Shown in pieces: positions 10,491-21,926 of a stretch of DNA of 64,000 nucleotides. The stretch comes from Myrica gale. Its lineage: Eukaryota > Streptophyta > Magnoliopsida > Fagales > Myricaceae. The notes beneath the pieces were generated by a model that searched no databases, was not told the DNA's origin, and saw only the letters and a list, made by a program, of their open reading frames with translations. A program made the position numbers and the translations under genes. The stretch covers positions 8,318,001 to 8,382,000 of the forward strand of contig OZ005604.1 in the NCBI GenBank assembly GCA_963930655.1, read 5' to 3'. Position 1 is the stretch's first letter, and every line of letters begins with the position of its first letter.

Positions 10491-11601
10491 TCATAGATGG
10501 CTTTGAGGTGGAGTTTTGAACTTGCAGAGAAGCACAACCATTGCCTTAAAGTTTCCTTTAGGTACCTTAAGACATGGTGAGCAGCATCTAGATGTAGCTG
10601 CTTGGGAGAGTCTAATAACTGACTCAAGACTTGCATAGAGTATGTTAGGTTCGGCCTGGAAAAAGTCAGATAGAGTAATCACCCCAAAAACCGACGATAT
10701 ACAAATGCATCTTCAATGAGCTCCCCCTCAAGTTGACTAAGCTTCAAGTTCTGTGCCATGGGGCATTTTGTAGGTTGTGCACCTAGAAAACCTACATCTG
10801 CAAGGACTTCTAAAGCGTATTTTCTTTGGCAAACCGAATTCCTCTTGAAGATCTAGTTATTTTAAGTCCAAGAAAATATTTAAGAATGCTGAGGTCCTTG
10901 AGCTTAAACTGCAGATCAAAATTTTTTTTGAACTCATGAATGAAACTGAGATCATTCCCTACAAGGATGATCGTGTATGAGCAGCCATTTTTCTTTTGAA
11001 CATGGAGTAATCAGCTTTGGATTGAACAAAGCCATGAGAGACTATAAAAGAGGACAATTTTTCGAAGCATTGTCGTGAGGCTTGCATCAACCATAGATAT
11101 ATTTGTTCAGCCCGAAAACAAGAGATTCACCATTCTCCCCTGCTGCTTATAACCTGGAGGGAAGGTCATATAAACCTCTTCATGTAGATCACTGTGCAAA
11201 AAAGCGTTGATGACGTCGAGCTGGTAGAGATGCCAATTTTGAATGGCAGCAATAATAAGAAGAGTTTTGACAGTGATGAGCTTGGCCACAAGAGAGAACG
11301 TCTCCTAATAATCTGAATCGACACATTGGGTGTAGCTTTTAGCAACAAGGCGAGCTTTCTTCCATTCCACAGTGCCATCAACACAAAATTCGGACTTGTA
11401 AACCCACTTACAAGTCACCAGTGCTTTGCCTGAAGGTAGAGAAATGACATACAAAGTATTGATACTGACCAGTGCTTGATACTTGGCATCCATGGCAGCA
11501 CACCATTGAGGAGAAGAGCAAGCTTTGGTGTAAGTTTGAGGATCAATAGTGGAGGAAAATAAACATGGCAAAAGCACGGCGACAAGAAGACAGCTTATCA
11601 T
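10491..11601 (-). pseudogene. Copia reverse transcriptase remnant
   Basis: Minus strand. 11601-11305 carries the N-terminal region with LVTCKWVYKSEF and KKARLVAKSYTQ. 11289-11107 has [20 protein letters not shown] and PPGYKQQG, the first catalytic-Asp region of Copia reverse transcriptase. The YVDD region and thumb further left (to about 10491) survive only as fragments in shifting frames. Several stops and frameshifts mean no enzyme can be made. Identity rests on these classic motifs. Confidence 0.85.
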
Positions 11602-12014
11602 AAGAGAGAAAAGAAGAAAGCTGATGAGAAGTACCTGATGTCGGGGAAAAGGCTATCTCTGGAAGGACAGATTGATGAGGGGAAGCTTGAGAGGCTTGAG
11701 AGTAGTGGTTGTCTTGGAGGTAAGTAGGTGTTCTGTGAGCTCGAGAAGGTTGCCGAGGTAAGGGAAGAGGTGAATGAGGTGAGGGAGATGAATGAGATGA
11801 AGAAGATGAAAACGGTGAAGGATGTGACACAAGTGAGGTGATATCAACGAACGATGTGGATGTAGGAGATCCTTTTTCAGTAGGTTGAATGGGGCAGAAA
11901 ATAGAATCAGAAGGAGAGGAGTTGGAAGGTGTATGAGTGGGAGAGTTTTCTTGAAAGGGGAAGGTAAGTTCGTGAAAGACAACATCACGAGAGGTAAAAG
12001 TGGTCTTGTTTGAA

Positions 12015-12671
12015 GGCTTAAATGCACCCCATGCCCCTAGGGTTTGCCGAAAGAGCAAATATGCCCCTGAGGTATGCAAATTCATTTTCATACCCCTGAG
12101 GTATACTTTTAGAAGCAAATATGCCCCTCCGTTATCTGCCGTTTGAAGCCCTAACGGTAAATGCTGACGTGTCAAAATTTGACACGTCAGCACCAATCAG
12201 ACGATGACACCTGGCATTTTCGAAATTTAAAAAAAAAAAAAAACGAAAACTGAAAGAGGGGGAGACCCCCGAGCGGCGAAGGGAGCTGGGCTCCCTTCGC
12301 CGCCGCGAGGGGTGGCCGGCAGGGGCCACCCCGTCGCGCGAGCGCCGCTCGCGCGAACGGCTGCCGGCCACCCCTCGCGGCGGCGAAGGGAGCCCAGCTC
12401 CCTTCGCCGCTCGGGGGTCTCCCCCTCTTTCAGTTTTCGTTTTTTTTTTTTTTTTTTAAATTTCGAAAATGCCAGGTGTCATCGTCTGATTGGTGCTGAC
12501 GTGTCAAATTTTGATACGTCAGCATTTACCGTTAGGGCTTCAAACGGCAGATAACGGAGGGGCATATTTGCTTCTAAAAATATACCTCAGGGGTATGAAA
12601 ATGACTTTGCATACCTCAGGGGCATATTTGCTCTTTCGGCATACCCCAGGGGCATGGGGTGCATTTAAGCC
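12015..12671. mobile_element. Foldback (Mutator-like?) element, 657 bp, nearly all inverted repeat
   Basis: The two halves are close reverse complements: it begins GGCTTAAATGCACCCCATGC and ends with that run's complement. The arms of about 325 bp meet around 12335-12350 with only a few unpaired bases. The flanks TTGTTTGAA (12006-12014) and TAATTTGAA (12672-12680) look like a 9 bp target duplication with two changes, the size used by Mutator-like elements. The centre (about 12255-12425) is very GC-rich, against an AT-rich surround, with A and T tracts at the shoulders. No ORF credible as protein. It interrupts the integrase-to-RT linker of Copia element 1. Confidence 0.88.
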
Positions 12672-12685
12672 TAATTTGAAAGCCG

Positions 12686-13456
12686 TCATGGATAACCAAG
12701 AAAGATGTATTCTCGGGCTTGATGGTCAAACTTAGAGCAATGACGGTGCAGGATGTAAGTATAGCAAAGAAACTCGAACACACGCATGTGGGAGTAAGAA
12801 GGTTTTGAGGAGAATAGAACTTCATATGGAGATTGATTGGAAAGAAGAGGAGTAGGTAAGCTGTTGATAATATAAGTGGTTGTCAAGATGCAATCACCCC
12901 AAAAAGACATGGAAAGATTGGCTTGAAAGCGTAAGGCATGGGCAACGTTGAGAAGGTGCTAATGTTTATGCTCCACAACTCCATTTCGTTGTGGAGTTTC
13001 AACACAACTGAGATGGTGAATGATGCCATTGGAGGTTTAGAAATTGGGCATATGAAATTTCCTTCCATTATCTGATCCGAGGCAGTTGATTTTGGTAAAA
13101 AACTGGGTCTCAACCAGATTAGAGAAAGAGTGTAAAAGAGAACGGGTCTGAGACTTAGAACATATGAGATATACCCAAGTCACTTTACTGAAATCGTCGA
13201 CAATAGAGAAAAAAAACTTGAAACAATCAATAGAAGTAGTGGAGACTGGACCCCAAATATTGCAATGAATTAATTTAAAACTTGAAATAGAAGTATGTGT
13301 AGACATAGAAAAACTTAATCTATGCTGTTTAGCAAGAGGACAGACCCTATAATGCTTGTGGTGAGTGGCATGTATATCGGGGGACAGAACTATGTAAAAA
13401 ACTATGTCTAGGAGAGGATAAGTGCCCAAGTTGACTGTGTCGAAGGTCAAATTCAT
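12686..13456 (-). pseudogene. Copia integrase remnant
   Basis: Minus strand. 13456-13037 has a pre-integrase remnant (VCPLAKQHRLSF) and then FKLIHCNIWGPVS, FFSIVDDFSKVTWVYLI and LGSDNGRKF, the spacing of the Copia integrase catalytic core. 12910-12686 continues with FWGDCILTTTYIINSLPTP and YEVLFSSKPSYSHMRVFEF, the C-terminal part of the core. The middle is in another frame (12883-13113), and CDLWGP has become CNIWGP. Non-functional. Confidence 0.88.
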
Positions 13457-13532
13457 GGTTAGTCATGACAACAAGGGAAGTAGAGTTGGGAAAAGTGTTT
13501 GGTAGAGCAAGAGGCAAGATATCAACATGCGG

Positions 13533-14330
13533 TTAGAGATGGTAAAGATCATTGTCAAGTTTCCCCACTCCAATCGTAATCCATGTAGATAGGTCCTGCG
13601 CCAACCATGAGGTGGAGAGAAAAATGAGGCAACAGTGGTGTGTATGAATTAATTTGCTTGTAGAAACCAAATTAAATGAGAAACCGGGAACACATAGAAC
13701 ATTTGTCAAGCTGAGAAAATTGGAGAGGACAATTGTCCCTATGTGAGTAACCGGGACCTGATCACCTGTAGGGACTTTCATAGTTGCATTTACAGTGCCT
13801 ATGATAATGGTTAACTGAGAAAGAGAACACATCATGTGGCCGGTTGCTCCTGTGTCCAAAATCCAAGAGATGGACTAAGGAGAAGTGTTGAGTGTACTCA
13901 AGAGGCATATAGGAATACCTGAAAACCCAGATGTGTAAGGGTGACTATCAGTGCTTTTCTCCAATTGTAGATGCCTAACTTTGTTGACTGAAGGGTGAGC
14001 TCGATGAGGCTACAACTGTGGCCTCAAAACAGAGATAATTTTCTGACATTGATCAGGTGTAATGGTCAGCTGAGAAGCTGTGAAGCTTATAACAATTGTC
14101 TTGTGTATGGCTGAGCTTCCCACAGTAACAACATGTGGGTTTCTCCTTCTCAGGACCCTGCCCATAGTGTCTCTGATTTGGTCTATATGCAACATTAGCA
14201 AGAGTAGAATTGCTCTCTAGATCGTGAGCAATGGACTGAACAGAAATTGAGGATCCATGTGAAAATTTGTTGGCAAAAGCAGTTGACTCATGGTTCTGAG
14301 ACATGTCAGAAACTTCTCTTTATCTTTCTT
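13533..14330 (-). pseudogene. Copia gag zinc knuckle and aspartic protease remnants
   Basis: The minus-strand stretch 14304-14053 contains CCYCGKLSHTQDNC, a C-x2-C-x4-H-x4-C zinc knuckle that binds RNA in Gag. 13859 downward reads MDTGATGHMM, the catalytic D-T-G-A of the Copia protease, then VPVTHIGTIVLSNFLSLTNV, the usual protease body. The pieces are in separate frames. Confidence 0.87.
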
Positions 14331-14966
14331 CTTGTAACACAAGAGCAAAAACTTTCTTCACGGTGGGTAAGGGATCCATAAGAAGGATCTGGCCACGTAT
14401 GTGACAGTATGAGTCATCAAGACGCATGAGAAATTGAATCACATGCTCTTCGGACAGCTAAGTGGTTGATTCTTAAGGTCAAAAATTTGAAAGTTCCTAG
14501 CAAAGGCCCTTCAAACATGTATAATAGGAAATCACATATCCATGACTATGCGATAAAGATGAAATAGGGTTTTGGAGCTGATAAATCCTAGGACCATTGC
14601 TTTGACTAAATCTCTCTTTTGGGCCAGTCCAAATTTGTTGACCTGTACTCATATAAATAACACTGGTGCTTATTTCTTTAGGAATGGAATTAACAATCCA
14701 AGCGGACACGACCATATTGCATCTCCACTTGGCAGAATATTTTGAATTCGTAGAAGGAGGTTCAGAGATAGTGTCATCAACAAATCCTTCTTTGGTTTGA
14801 CACTAAAAGCCATAATCATGGACCTACTACAACTAGAGTAGTTCTCTTCATTCAGAGTAAGAGAGACGAGCTGTAAACCTGTGTTATCTCCTTGGTGGAA
14901 ATAGTTGGGACTCGTCGGGACATCCGCAACATTGAGAGTGGATACATCACCACCACTGGAAGCCAT
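14331..14966 (-). pseudogene. Copia gag N-terminal part
   Basis: It starts at ATG 14966 (MASSGGDVSTLNV), about 30 nt from the 5' LTR. It reads LVSLTLNEENYSSCSRSMIMAF, then in another frame VSAWIVNSIPKEISTSVIY and IWTGPKERFSQSNGPRIYQL. This is the Copia Gag (UBN2-type) fold that forms the particle. The frame breaks near 14700. Confidence 0.85.
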
Positions 14967-14994
14967 AAACGAAGCAGCTACTGCTATGATACCA

Positions 14995-15276
14995 TGTAGA
15001 AAATGAGGAGCAAAGAAAGAGTAATGCTTAGCTAAGAACAGAGAGAAAATGATTAAGAGTTTGCAACTGCGAATCTGCTTGAATGAATAGATAAAAACAG
15101 TAAAGCGGCATCTTATACACTGAGCTATAATAGAAATGAAAGAGAAAGGGCTACAACTAACTCTAGCTATACGAAAACACATCTAAAGCTAAGCTAAGCT
15201 ATTCACCAAAATACACAAAATACAATAACCAGAGGTAAGCTAATACACATCAATGTAATAACCCAGTAGATTAACA
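14995..15276 (-). repeat. 5' LTR of Copia element 1
   Basis: 282 bp, partner of 9752-10040, with about a tenth of positions different by eye. The primer binding site follows it on the minus strand at 14994-14983. Confidence 0.93.
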
Positions 15277-15507
15277 CAGACTTTTTGACCATGAGCTCAT
15301 CGGAAGAATTCAATCAATAATTAATTGGGTTGAAATAGCTAGCACCGGTATACTTTCTCCAAGGATTGTTTCCTCGTACAAGGATCAAATTGTAATTTCC
15401 TTTTAATCCCATGATTTCTTATTTAGGGAATTGCAGGTCGTAGTGGCATCGAAAATCAGTCAAGGATCCTGGAGAGTCCCCAAAGCACTTTCTCCTAGGT
15501 GTATATT

Positions 15508-16657
15508 TGTAGCACCCCGAATTTTCTTCTTATTATTTAAATATTATTTTTATTCAATTTTGAATTATTTGAAAAAGTTATCCTATTTTAAAAGTGTTTA
15601 AAGTTGGAAATAATGATTTGATTTGAAAAGGTTATCTTTTTAAAAGTGTTTGAAATTTAAAGAAGAGATATTTTATCTTTAGATTTTAAAGTTTTGAATT
15701 TGAATATTTCTAGAATATGTTTGAATTTTAAAATCGATAGCCAATCATTCTTATCATCTTTTCAAATTTAAAGTCCTTCATTAAATAGGGTTGTAATTAG
15801 TCTTTTATAAATACTTTGTCTCTGCAATATTGTGTATTGATTCGGAGAATGAGAAATCAAGCGTCTTTTCGAAGGTTCTAGTCTAGTTTCTTGAGGTCTT
15901 GGAGGTTAACTGATAAAGGGTTCATGTGTTATGAAGGGCGAGGTAAGCAGAGTTATTATGCTAGACTTTCCTAAAAGACCGAGGTGATTTGATAATTGTA
16001 TATTTTATTGAAAACCCTCGGAATATATGTGTATCATATTACAGTAAAATTGTAATGAAATTTTTTTGCATACATTGGTGTAATCACTAGCCTTTTAAAA
16101 GTCTATGATATTTTGTGGATGCTTATATAACATGTGTGATGTATTCAAACCCTGAGGTCCAGAGTTCAAAGTTACAGCAATTGCCACGGTTATTGCCAAA
16201 GGAATTTTCTATAGTATTATTATAAAGATAACAGTTGTTTTACAGTTATAGTTATATGGATTGAGATTTACCGTTTTCTATTTATTTTCACTTCTTAAAT
16301 GTGGCTCATAAAGTGCACCCTAACATAATGATTTTGCTTACTAAGTTGTTGAACTCACCTCCTTATCTATCCTCTATTTTCAGATGATATTTAGGAGCAT
16401 GCCGAGAGTCGCGTTAGATAGTGCCTGGTGGGTAGTTGAAAGAAGGCTTAGAGTTTCCGTCAGATTAAGAGTTTTCTTTGTTATTTCTATGTTTTTAAAT
16501 AGTTCTAAGCGAAGAATTTTTATTCATTTATTTTGAAGTTTTAAACGTGAAGATTGATTATTTTGTGATAACTATTTTTAGCCTCTAATTTTCGCCAATT
16601 TTCACTAGTTTTACGCATAGAAGTAACCCTCTAACCGCCACAGTTCAGGGCGTAACA
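15508..16657 (+). mobile_element. Solo LTR, 1150 bp (Gypsy-like)
   Basis: It begins TGTAGCACCCCGAATTTTC and ends GGGCGTAACA, with a perfect 5 bp target duplication ATATT (15503-15507 and 16658-16662). A TATA box TATAAATA lies at 15806-15813 on the plus strand, giving orientation. There is no second LTR and no coding sequence, as expected after LTR-LTR recombination. The CACCCCG...GGGCGTAACA ends resemble those of the long LTRs at 47.8 and 53-60 kb, so it may be the same broad Gypsy group. Confidence 0.88.
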
Positions 16658-16662
16658 ATATT

Positions 16663-17964
16663 GGTGGTGATGTATCTCGTGGTTTTTAATACTTACTGAT
16701 GGTCTGTCTTCAACAGAAGAAACAGATCTCAGAATCTTATTAAATCCAATATATATAACTCCAGATTAGTCCTGTGGATCGATACATTGTTACTGCATTA
16801 AGTCTATCTTATGTTGTAAAAAAAAATACGAGTTACATTATATATACTCGCTCGGAGTGAAGTTTCTCTTAGAGAGTACTGATGTATTATTATTTGTACT
16901 TCAATCTGCCACTGGTAATTATCATATATAGTCGAGTTGCATATGACAGGTGCTCATGTTATGGGTTGTGCAAGGTAAACCACTCCATTATTGCCAGCTC
17001 GTAGTCAAAATTAAAATAACGGTGGGGTCGATATATCTTTTGGCGAATTATAAATGTCTGATGTCGCTGCATATATGTAAGGCAATGACATGAAACGAAT
17101 CAGTGAGCAGCAAATATTTAAGCGTTTGAGGAAGGTCGTCAAAGTGGGAGTTCTTTTTGTCTCGGGGTGCTTGAATCAAGTATCGTGGCGCAGGTGAGAG
17201 CCGGTGCTTGGCGGTTCGGTTAGTAAGCGACATCGACACGGGAAAATGGGCGGCTCTATGTTGAGATTTATATTAAAACCCCATGGCCAGCAAAGAAAAA
17301 GGGGAAAATTTGTGTAGGATTATCAACGTGGAAACAGTGTTAATTAAGAAGATTTACCGTCACTTTACCGGTAATGGCACGTTTATATATATACCTAGCA
17401 GCGCGAAGTGTTAGCTGTGATGAAAAGCAAGGAAAACAAAAAAGACATGCAGGAAAAGGGTACCACACTCGCGAGTCATGACCTCAGTCTTTTTGTTTTC
17501 CCACTTTTTATCCTGTTTGGATCAAATTAGTTTTCTTTTTACGACTTCCATGCATTGTACAATCATCTCCTAGTCTGTGTTTTGCAGGAACAACAGTACT
17601 CTTGGAGGGGCGTGTATTGGTTGAAACATGACCGCATATTTGTCGATCGAGCAAAAGTAGTTTGATTTCATCTTACTTGTAGTGTTAGGTTTCCCACGTA
17701 AAAAAATTAAGTAAGCGTAATGTAAGAGTGTACCAAGTAAATCGGGAAACAAAAGACGCGGTTCCTTAATTACCAGATCAGGCTGGAAAAGTCTGTTTTT
17801 GGAACTTGAACCAGTTCCAACTGCAGGTTTGCTTTTGGAATTTCTCACGGACCCATTCTATTCATAAATCTTTCCACCTCAGCTTTAAATTTCTAAAAGC
17901 ACACTCTTAAAGGCATCCATCTCTCGAGCTGGGCTTTGAGGAGCTCTCAATATACAACACCGAA
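16663..17964 (+). promoter_or_regulatory. Upstream region of the LAZY-family gene
   Basis: 1.3 kb between the solo LTR and the LAZY start codon, with no convincing gene. A TATA-like run TTTATATATATACC lies at about 17380-17393, roughly 580 bp before the ATG, and a weaker candidate is TTTAAATTTC near 17885. Which one is used cannot be told. The solo LTR ends 1.3 kb upstream and could influence expression. Confidence 0.35.
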
Positions 17965-19717
17965 ATGAAGGTATGAAAGAACTAGGTTATTACAGATATA
18001 GAGAAACATGTTCTTTAGTTCACATTCTGTCTTAGTTCTTTTTCGAGGAGGATAAAATCAATTTTATTACAGATTCTTAGTTGGATTCAAAGTAAGATCA
18101 AGGGGAGACATGAGAGCAAGGAAGCAAGCTGCAGGTTTTCAGGTACTCGTAAGCTTTCCAATAACTTTATAAGTTTTGCCTCATCCAAATCTCTCTGTTT
18201 TCTAACGCATTTGATTTGCATTCTTTTTTAGAAGATATATGCTGTTCAAAGTCAAAAACATAGCACTACTCAGTCATAGCGATGACTGGTTAACAACAAA
18301 CGGCTCCATTCTAATAGATCAATAATTAGGACACCTTTTAGTAATGCTTTGGCGTACTGATATACACTAGATATTGTTGAGCAGTGTTCTCGTCCATGTG
18401 AGCAGAACTAATTGTTTTTCCAATTAATAGATCACAGGCTACGAGAGCCTCACAAAGAAGAATTCAGCGAGAGGCATCATGCATTGCTAGCTATTGGGAC
18501 TTTTGGAAAGAACAATTTGGAAGAAGATCCAGAGAGGAGCAATCTTGATGGGAATTCATCTTCCTCCCATATTGATCATCTTCAAGCTCTTACAACTGAC
18601 GAATTGGAAAAGCTTCAAGACCAGTTGGACTTATTATTTCATAAACAAGACGAGTCGACTAATTGCTCAGCAGAATTGGAAGCAACTAGTCTTCGATTAA
18701 TGGATAAATTGTTTGATTTAGAATCAAGCAGCTTGGAAGGTGGAGGAGTGAATAGCAAACCATCTGATGAGTGTAACGGCAAAGATGGCAGTCTCGACGG
18801 TAGCATCAGCATGGATCTAAATCGAGCTGGAAAAGATGGTAGCTTGCATAATTATAAGGGTGCTATCAGCAAAAAGTCATTTTCTTTACTTCTTAAGAAG
18901 ATATTCGTTTGCAGAAGGGGAATAGCCGTACCAGCTACTTCCGGGTTAAGAGATCCACTCCCGGCGTCAAGGATGGAGAAGGTAATTACGTATATATGTG
19001 TACACTGTATATGTGTGTGTATATCTGTTGAATTGCCTCGAACGTATATATGTTTACAGTGGATCTCTTAAGTAGAAGCACAGATCGAGGCAATAATAAT
19101 ATATATTTGTTGAATTGCATGAATATGGGTTTGCTTTATTTTGATGATTCGTAAACAAATCATGAGACGAATAACCTTATTTGGGACCACATGGATGCTT
19201 CCCAACATGGAGACATTGACACAATGATTGATATTACTGATGATTCATGTAGATGTAGCTTGTACAAATTGTGTTAGTTAGGATTTACATCTTAACGCAG
19301 TTCATGCGTTTAGAACAATTTTGAGTTACCGTTTTGGAGATTTGCTAATTTCCTGAAATTTCCCCCTCGACTGCTTTAAAAGATTTTGAGGGCAATACTT
19401 CATAAGAAGTTATATCCCCAAAGTTCTAGCACAGCATCGCTTGTCAAGAGATACTTGGATAACAGAGATACGCCGAATTCAGATGATGAGGATGAACTGA
19501 ATCTCAGGACAGACGACGGAAGTAAATGGGTCAAGACAGATTCCGAATGTGAGTTTGTTATCTATTGCTTAGTGCGTAGACTACAACGCCTATAACGTAT
19601 TAATTGCATGCTCTCAGGGGATGCTGACACATGCAAGAATAATGCCCTCGATCTCTATTTTCGATAATTGCTGATAACCACAATTCTTCTATTGTAGATA
19701 TTGTCCTGGAGATCTAG
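17965..19717 (+). CDS. LAZY: LAZY/DRO1 (IGT) family gravitropism protein, five exons
   Basis: Exons 17965-17970, 18073-18142, 18431-18981, 19383-19548 and 19698-19717 are all bounded by GT-AG introns and keep one frame. They give 813 nt, 270 aa plus stop. The LAZY/DRO1 proteins act in statocyte cells: they mark the lower cell side after tilting, recruit RLD proteins and set auxin flow, and so control branch and root angle. The five conserved regions are visible: MKILSWIQSK at the start, HHALLAIGTFG (residues about 41-51), an acidic helical TTDELEKLQDQLDLLF, the block SKKSFSLLLKKIFVC with LRDPLPASRMEK and ILRAILHKKLYPQ, and the C-terminal KWVKTDSEYIVLEI (the CCL motif that binds RLD). The two-codon first exon and the tiny last exon (YIVLEI) are typical of this family. 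No broken frame was seen. It looks closest to the LAZY2-4/DRO1 subgroup, though the exact member is uncertain. Confidence 0.93.
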
Positions 19718-20382
19718 AATATTTAATTTACTCCACTTTGGTCATGAGCAGTGAAGAATAGTGGGTAAGAAACCTCTTTATTTTCTTCTGTATAACTTTC
19801 TTTAGTTATTTTTCCCTCCGAAAAAAGATATTATATTTGTTTAGTATATGCCAGTTCAGCTTTATCTCGAGCTCCAGGTTGAAGATATGTATATAAATAT
19901 ATCGCGTGATTGTAAAGTTAATTGCAGATAACCTCTCCCATGTGCAGCTTATTGACGTACTACCTAGCCGGAGCACTATGTGATGATGATATATACTGGC
20001 CAGGAGAGAATGACCAGAACCTGTGCCAGCTTTTTTTATAATAGCATCATAAGAGGTCATGACTTCAAGGACAATCCATATATCTGATCTAAAAGATTCA
20101 AATTTATAAGTATGTGCATGAGAAATGGTGAGCAACCTCACACGAGGGCATCTCATATTGCAAGGAACTTTGGGTGACGAAGGAGGCCATATTATAGTCA
20201 TTACGTATTTTCACAGCATCTCATTGTATTGTGATTGATGTTATTGATACCTAAATACATAGTTATTTAGTTCTCGTTTAAAATGTGAGTTTGACTCCTC
20301 GCGAATTTCGAATAAACTTTTAGAAATCTGCATAGCTCAGTGTCAAATTCTGATCCTAGATTAATTACGGGATTTTTAACTT
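19718..20382. other. 3' flank of the LAZY gene
   Basis: Contains the likely 3' UTR and intergenic DNA. A 131-residue open frame on the minus strand (19806-20201) has no recognisable domain and is probably chance. No other gene seen. Confidence 0.4.
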
Positions 20383-20765
20383 CACTACAACAAAATTGGT
20401 TTTTTTTTTTTTTGGAGAGAAACGTCTTCACATGCCAACTATGGAAACATTCGATCAATATCCAACGGTTATGCCTCGTGTTTGATAGCGTACCGAAATG
20501 TTGGAACCTCCACTTCCAATAATGTTCGATGACATTGCCATTCCATCGGTAATAAATATTGTTTGCTACTGTTCCTAATGCATTGCAACATTTTACATCC
20601 AAAACGATCAGACGATTGAAAAACACATTTGATAACGTTTGTACAACATTCCAATGTTTTATATCCAAAAAATGAACGTTTTAGAACGGTAAAGATTTCT
20701 CTATTGATATCGTGTGCACGTGCTCGAAGGGATAGTAAAATACCGATTTGAATGGTAAAGAACAT

Positions 20766-21674
20766 GACCCCTCCCCCCAACGAAAACCTAGCGCCTCTCT
20801 TCTCTAACCACTCTGCAGCCCCCTCGCCTAGCGCCTCTAGGAGGAAGGTGGGAGATTCGGCTGCCACCTTCCTTCTGCTCTCTTCTCCCCTTTCCTCCCT
20901 CTCTTTTCCTTTTTCCTCCTCTTTCTCCCTGGTTCAACTAGATGGAGCTTTTTCTTTTGGGTTTCCTTTTAGGTGGCACACAAGCAGCTGACAGCGGTCT
21001 CCGGCAATCGTTGGCTGACACGCGCCCCATGGCCAATCTCAGACGGCCCCGATCTACGCAAAGACCATCTTCTAGCATGATGAAGACGGCGCGTGTAGAC
21101 TCACATGCCTCTCGCGGTGCCCGTGGATCTCACGCGCCGAGTCTTCTGGTCGACGTTGTCGGTTCCTCCGCCTCCCATGACGTGCTACTCTCCCCAAGAC
21201 CTATCGATGCGGCTCCTGCTCTTCCCTCTTGGCTGTGGACCTCCTCTAACCGCCACCATGCACCGTTCCTACCACCAACAGTTCCTGTTCAGATCTGGTC
21301 ATTGTTTGCTTGTCTTTGTCTGCTGCTTATGTCAGCCTACCGCTCGTTTGGGCTTATCCGCCCTTATGGGGTTATCTGCCATGTGGTTGTGTCTATGTGT
21401 AGTTTTTACAGCTGGTATTTGCATTTGAAGTATTTTAAAAGAGCATTGTCTTGTGTAGCAGCAGTCGACATTGTCTTGTGCAGTGGTTGTTACTTTTTAT
21501 GGGTTTTTGCGCCCATCTCTTGCGGGTCTCCCCGCTTCCTTTGAGGACCTTGAGTCCTCGTTTATAGGCTACGGCCCCCTAGACTTGTTGCTGACCCTTT
21601 GGGTCCTTTCCGTTGTAAGTTTTCAGCTATAATTTTCTATACTATGAATAAAATGTGTCTTGATTAAAAAAAAA
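20766..21674 (+). mobile_element. Poly-A retroposon (non-LTR type), 909 bp, 16 bp target duplication
   Basis: Flanked by a perfect 16 bp direct repeat GAATGGTAAAGAACAT (20750-20765 and 21675-21690). It ends in a nine-A tail after an AATAAA signal (near 21650). It starts with C-rich, pyrimidine-rich sequence (GACCCCTCCCCCC), like a transcript 5' end. These are hallmarks of LINE-driven retroposition. No reverse transcriptase motif is present, so it is either a 5'-truncated or non-autonomous element or a retrocopied transcript. The 200-residue open frame at 20942-21544 has no recognised domain. It shares GTGGATCT and ACGCGCCG words with the minus-strand retroposon at 38887-39585, which hints at a common family. 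Confidence 0.88.
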
Positions 21675-21926
21675 GAATGGTAAAGAACATAAATGTTAAA
21701 AAGAGTCAAAAATGATCGAACGGTTAGGCTGCATAAGCGTCAAAACTCTTTTCGTAGTCGTTGGAACATTTTTTATTTAAAATTTTTCAAATACAAATAT
21801 TTTTGATAAAAATTTAAATAATTAATTTATTAACAAGCATCAAATGTAATGTTAAATATTTATTAAACACAAAATCACCGAAGGAAGTAAAATAAAGAAC
21901 ATAAAATATGCAATAAAACAAATAGT

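Larger units (their letters stand above)
9752..15276 (-). mobile_element. Complete Ty1/Copia LTR retrotransposon, inactive
   Basis: Two LTRs (9752-10040 and 14995-15276) that begin TGTAGAAAATG and end GATTAACA enclose a minus-strand gag-pol. The element is flanked by the 5 bp target duplication CAGAC (9747-9751 and 15277-15281). The primer binding site beside the 5' LTR is TGGTATCATAGC on the minus strand (14994-14983), one base off the initiator-Met-tRNA type. The polypurine tract TTAAAGGGGAG abuts the 3' LTR (10051-10041). Order gag, protease, integrase, reverse transcriptase, RNase H is Copia. The LTRs differ at many sites and have indels, and every domain is frameshifted. A foldback element sits at 12015-12671. 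Without it the element is about 4.9 kb. Confidence 0.93.

Noticed and set aside
11653..12196. Open frames of 124 and 217 codons on the minus strand
   Set aside because: They span the Ser/Pro-rich Copia linker and run into the foldback element, so they are composites, not genes.
17570..17848. 92-codon minus-strand open frame upstream of LAZY
   Set aside because: No domain and no conserved context; it lies in the probable promoter region.
18412..19071. Single 219-codon open frame over the LAZY locus
   Set aside because: It is exon 3 read through into introns at both ends; the splice sites and the conserved family motifs support the five-exon model instead.
20942..21544. 200-codon open frame as a gene
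   Set aside because: It lies inside a retroposon, has no recognised domain and has composition-driven Ser/Pro/Arg content; not supported as coding.
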